A DNA stretch of 64,000 bases from Flavobacterium soyae. GTDB lineage: Bacteria > Bacteroidota > Bacteroidia > Flavobacteriales > Flavobacteriaceae. Positions within the stretch are counted from its first letter, which is position 1. Each line of letters starts with the position of its first letter. Shown in pieces: positions 62,068 through 64,000 of this stretch. The translations under genes and the position numbers were made by a program. Location: the NCBI RefSeq assembly GCF_021245985.1, contig NZ_JAJQXA010000003.1, positions 1 through 64,000 of the forward strand, in the 5' to 3' direction. The notes under the pieces are model-generated. The model was not told where the DNA came from. It did no database searches and saw only the letters and a list, made by a program, of their open reading frames with translations.

Positions 62068-62385
62068 ATGCTAAATCCTCAAATCGGTTTTCATAGTTAT
62101 TATGTTTACATTATCACGAATCAATATCGGTCAACTTTTTATATTGGTGTTACAAATAACCTAAAAGTCAGACTTAATCAACATGCTCAAAATATTGAAA
62201 CCAATAAAAAGACCTTTGCGGCCAGGTATAATGTTCAATTCTTAGTGTATTATGAAAAATTTAATTGGATTCAAGAAGCAATTTCTAGGGAAAAAGAATT
62301 AAAGGGTTGGAAAAGAGATAAAAAAATCGAATTAATAAAAGATTTTAATCCAAATTTCGATTTTCTAAATTGTTATTTTGAATGA
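62068..62385 (+). CDS. GIY-YIG nuclease (UPF0213-like)
   Basis: 105 aa, a single domain. YVYIITN (residues 12-18) and FYIGVTNNLKVRLNQH (24-39) are the GIY and YIG segments. Arg35, His39 and the Glu in IQEAISREKELKGW (about 70-75) match the catalytic set, and a C-terminal NPNFDF follows. Small cytosolic endonucleases of this type have no defined cellular role. It is bracketed by elements C/C2 (67 bp upstream) and the D array (18 bp downstream), which belong to one hairpin family. Confidence 0.9.
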   Translation: MLNPQIGFHSYYVYIITNQYRSTFYIGVTNNLKVRLNQHAQNIETNKKTFAARYNVQFLVYYEKFNWIQEAISREKELKGWKRDKKIELIKDFNPNFDFLNCYFE

Positions 62386-62403
62386 TTAGATAGTGTTTTT
62401 TAT

Positions 62404-63394
62404 GTCATCCTGACGGAGGAAGGATCACACTCGCTGATCGGCAAAGATTGGCGGTTTGCTTTGTGGAGTTTCTTTGTGGAGTTTCTGGTGTGATCCTTCG
62501 TTCCTCAGGATGACAAGGTTGATGAGCGTTTTTTTTTGTCATCCTGACGGAGGAAGGATCGCATTTGCTGATCGACAAAGATTGGCGATTTGCTTTGTGG
62601 AATTTCTTTGTGGAGTTTCTGGTGTGATCCTTCGTTCCTCAGGATGACAAGGTTGATGAGCGTTTTTTTTTTTTTTTTGTCATCCTGACGGAGGAAGGAT
62701 CGCATTTGCTGATCGGCAAAGATTGGCGGTTTGCTTTGTGGAATTTCTTTGTGGAGTTTCTGGTGTGATCCTTCGTTCCTCAGGATGACAAGGTTGATGA
62801 GCGTTTTTTTTTGTCATCCTGACGGAGGAAGGATCACACTCGCTGATCGGCAAAGATTGGTGATTTGCTTTGTGGGGTTTCTTTTTGGAATTTCTTTTTG
62901 GAATTTCTTTTTGGAATTTCTTTGTGGAGTTTCTTTGTGGATTTACTTTGTGGAGCTTCTGGTGTGATCCTTCGTTCCTCAGGATGACAAGGTTGATGAG
63001 CGTTTTTTTTTGTCATCCTGACGGAGGAAGGATCGCATTTGCTGATTGACAAAGATTGGCGATTTGCTTTGTGGATTTTCTTTGTGGAGTTTCTGGTGTG
63101 ATCCTTCGTTCCTCAGGATGACAAGGTTGATGAGCGTTTTTTTTTTGTTATCCTGACGGAGGAAGGATCGCATTTGCTGATTGACAAAGATTGGTGATTT
63201 TCTTTGTGGAGCTTCTGGTGTGATCCTTCGTTCCTCAGGATGACAAGGTTGATGAGCGTTTTTTTTTTGTCATCCTGACGGAGGAAGGATCGCATTTGCT
63301 GATCGACAAAGATTGGCGATTTGCTTTGTGGAGTTTCTTTGTGGAGTTTCTTTGTGTAGTTTCTGGTGTGATCCTTCGTTCCTCAGGATGACAA
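62404..63394 (+). repeat. Array D: seven tandem hairpin elements with internal 13-bp repeats
   Basis: Units start at 62404, 62538, 62679, 62813, 63012, 63147 and 63269. Each runs GTCATCCTGACGGAGGAAGG, core GCAAAGATTGGCGATTTG (or GACAAAG...), a run of CTTTGTGGAGTTT 13-mers (2, 2, 2, 7, 2, 1, 3 copies), then GATCCTTCGTTCCTCAGG and ATGAC. Units 1-6 are joined by AAGGTTGATGAGCG plus a T run. All units share the plus orientation. Small ORFs on both strands are artefacts. No gene in 62386-63457. Confidence 0.9.
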
Positions 63395-63400
63395 AAAAAA

Positions 63401-63427
63401 AAAGCAGTTCTTTTGAACTGCTTTTTG
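63401..63427 (-). terminator. Terminator of the thioredoxin-like gene
   Basis: AAAGCAGTTC / GAACTGCTTT perfect 10-bp stem with a TTTT loop, between the D array and the stop at 63458. Confidence 0.8.
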
Positions 63428-63457
63428 CTTTATTCCTGCTTTGCTGCGGAATACGGA

Positions 63458-64000
63458 TTATTTAAGAATTTCTGTGTCAACAAGCCTCGCATATTTTCCT
63501 GTGATTATGCCTTTTTCGTCTATGGTGAAAAAAGTCGGGGTTCCTATTATGGCGTAGGTTTGGAAGTTTGGGCCTGCAAAACCTTTATAGTCGCATAATT
63601 GTTCTTTCCACGGAAAGGTGTGATTGTGGCCGTCTGCGGCATCTTTGGTCATGTCTGCAGCTACGCTTATAATTTCGTAGCCTTTGCTTTTTACAATTTC
63701 GTAATTGCCTAATAACTGGTGAATTTCATTTTCGCAGTTGTTACAGCCCGATTCGTAAAAGAATAACAACGTTTTTTTATTGATTACTTTCTTGCCTGCA
63801 GCCGTTTGCAAAGCAGGAGCCAAACCACCAACTACAGGGGCATTAATTACATTTGTTAATTGTTTGGCCGGTTTTTCGAGTCTTCCGGATTTTGCGGCAT
63901 ACTGGCTTATAGTCTCCACTAAATCATCTTTTCCTGCTTTGGTAAACACGGCCACGACTTTTTCTGTAAAGGCGGTGTAGATTTCATTGCTTTTTATGCG
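63458..64000 (-). CDS. Thioredoxin-fold (TlpA/AhpC-like) protein, 5' end outside the window
   Basis: 180 codons visible. The frame stays open to the right edge (reading RIKSNEIYTAFTEKVVAVFTK before the GTG at 63955), so the N-terminus is missing. Thioredoxin-like motif FFYESGCNNCENEIHQLL (CxxC as CNNC) with the cis-Pro region IGTPTFFTIDEKG. Likely an exported thiol-disulfide oxidoreductase of the TlpA type, with an N-terminal domain lying outside. Confidence 0.82.
   Translation of the reverse strand, partial: RIKSNEIYTAFTEKVVAVFTKAGKDDLVETISQYAAKSGRLEKPAKQLTNVINAPVVGGLAPALQTAAGKKVINKKTLLFFYESGCNNCENEIHQLLGNYEIVKSKGYEIISVAADMTKDAADGHNHTFPWKEQLCDYKGFAGPNFQTYAIIGTPTFFTIDEKGIITGKYARLVDTEILK

Noticed and set aside
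62456-63295. Several 60-78 codon reading frames on both strands with repeated wording (SLWSFWCDPSFLRMTRLM, LVILRNEGSHQK)
   Set aside because: They are the tandem hairpin units read in frame; the wording follows the DNA repeat, and no start or promoter is seen.
62404-63394. CRISPR array
   Set aside because: The repeats are 120-200 bp hairpin units with no unique spacers of constant length, and there are no cas genes.

Overview
The window looks like chromosome of a Flavobacterium-type Bacteroidota. It is AT-rich. Many genes have the Bacteroidota -7 promoter box TAnnTTTG instead of an E. coli type -10, and several starts are TTG or GTG. The gene set is typical of Flavobacteriia: a long-form GAPDH, a DnaJ with a half zinc finger, a two-gene methylmalonyl-CoA mutase, DUF2279 and TonB-plug proteins. 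I see no phage, CRISPR array or intact transposase. The window is ordinary core chromosome with an unusual load of intergenic repeats.

Layout. 0-0.2 kb: end of an rRNA operon (5S rRNA plus terminator). 0.3-7 kb: PafA-like phosphatase, alanine dehydrogenase with a divergent Lrp/AsnC regulator, long GAPDH, HtrA-like protease. 7-11 kb: dapF - acetyltransferase - mltG - DUF2279, then a lysozyme-fold protein, so a cell-wall block. 11.3-16.1 kb (minus): both methylmalonyl-CoA mutase subunits with a small antitoxin-like gene between them, then a FtsB/DivIC-like protein and uridine kinase. 16.4-24.7 kb: mostly minus-strand housekeeping genes (SDR, aminotransferase, TonB-C protein, RsmI-like methylase, LMW-PTP, dnaA, YigZ, HAD, ribD). 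24.8-28.3 kb: acetyltransferase, lipoprotein, prmC, MacB-like permease. 28.5-33 kb: hisS followed by a tandem duplication of its 3' end, tRNA-Trp, grpE, dnaJ. 33-40.2 kb: ABC-2 exporter, an NtrC-like regulator without DNA-binding domain, half a DEAD-box helicase, hydrolases. 40.3-50.3 kb: mtaB, two-barrel hypothetical, SDR, scramblase-like protein, and a sigma / anti-sigma / VWA-plug operon. 50.3-55 kb: PPK2, a PhoX-like lipoprotein and an imelysin-diheme-peroxidase fusion. 55.4-61.7 kb: outer-membrane protein, MATE exporter, LTA-synthase-like enzyme, MeaB. 61.8-63.4 kb: a GIY-YIG nuclease gene bracketed by hairpin repeats. The right edge cuts a thioredoxin-fold protein.

Working together: MeaB (60.6 kb) is the GTPase chaperone of the mutase at 11-15 kb. 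GrpE and DnaJ are the DnaK partners. The ECF sigma, its membrane anti-sigma and the VWA-plug protein form one regulatory operon. DapF, MltG and the lysozyme-fold protein serve peptidoglycan.

The most unusual part is the repeat landscape. One family of ~100-135 bp hairpins has covarying arms and a conserved oriented core. It occurs at 42.7, 60.2 and 61.8 kb, and as seven tandem units at 62.4-63.4 kb. The last two groups sit on both sides of the GIY-YIG nuclease gene and point away from it, which resembles the REP/RAYT arrangement but with a different enzyme class. Other repeats have entered or captured gene ends (hisS, prmC, methylmalonyl-CoA mutase N-terminus).
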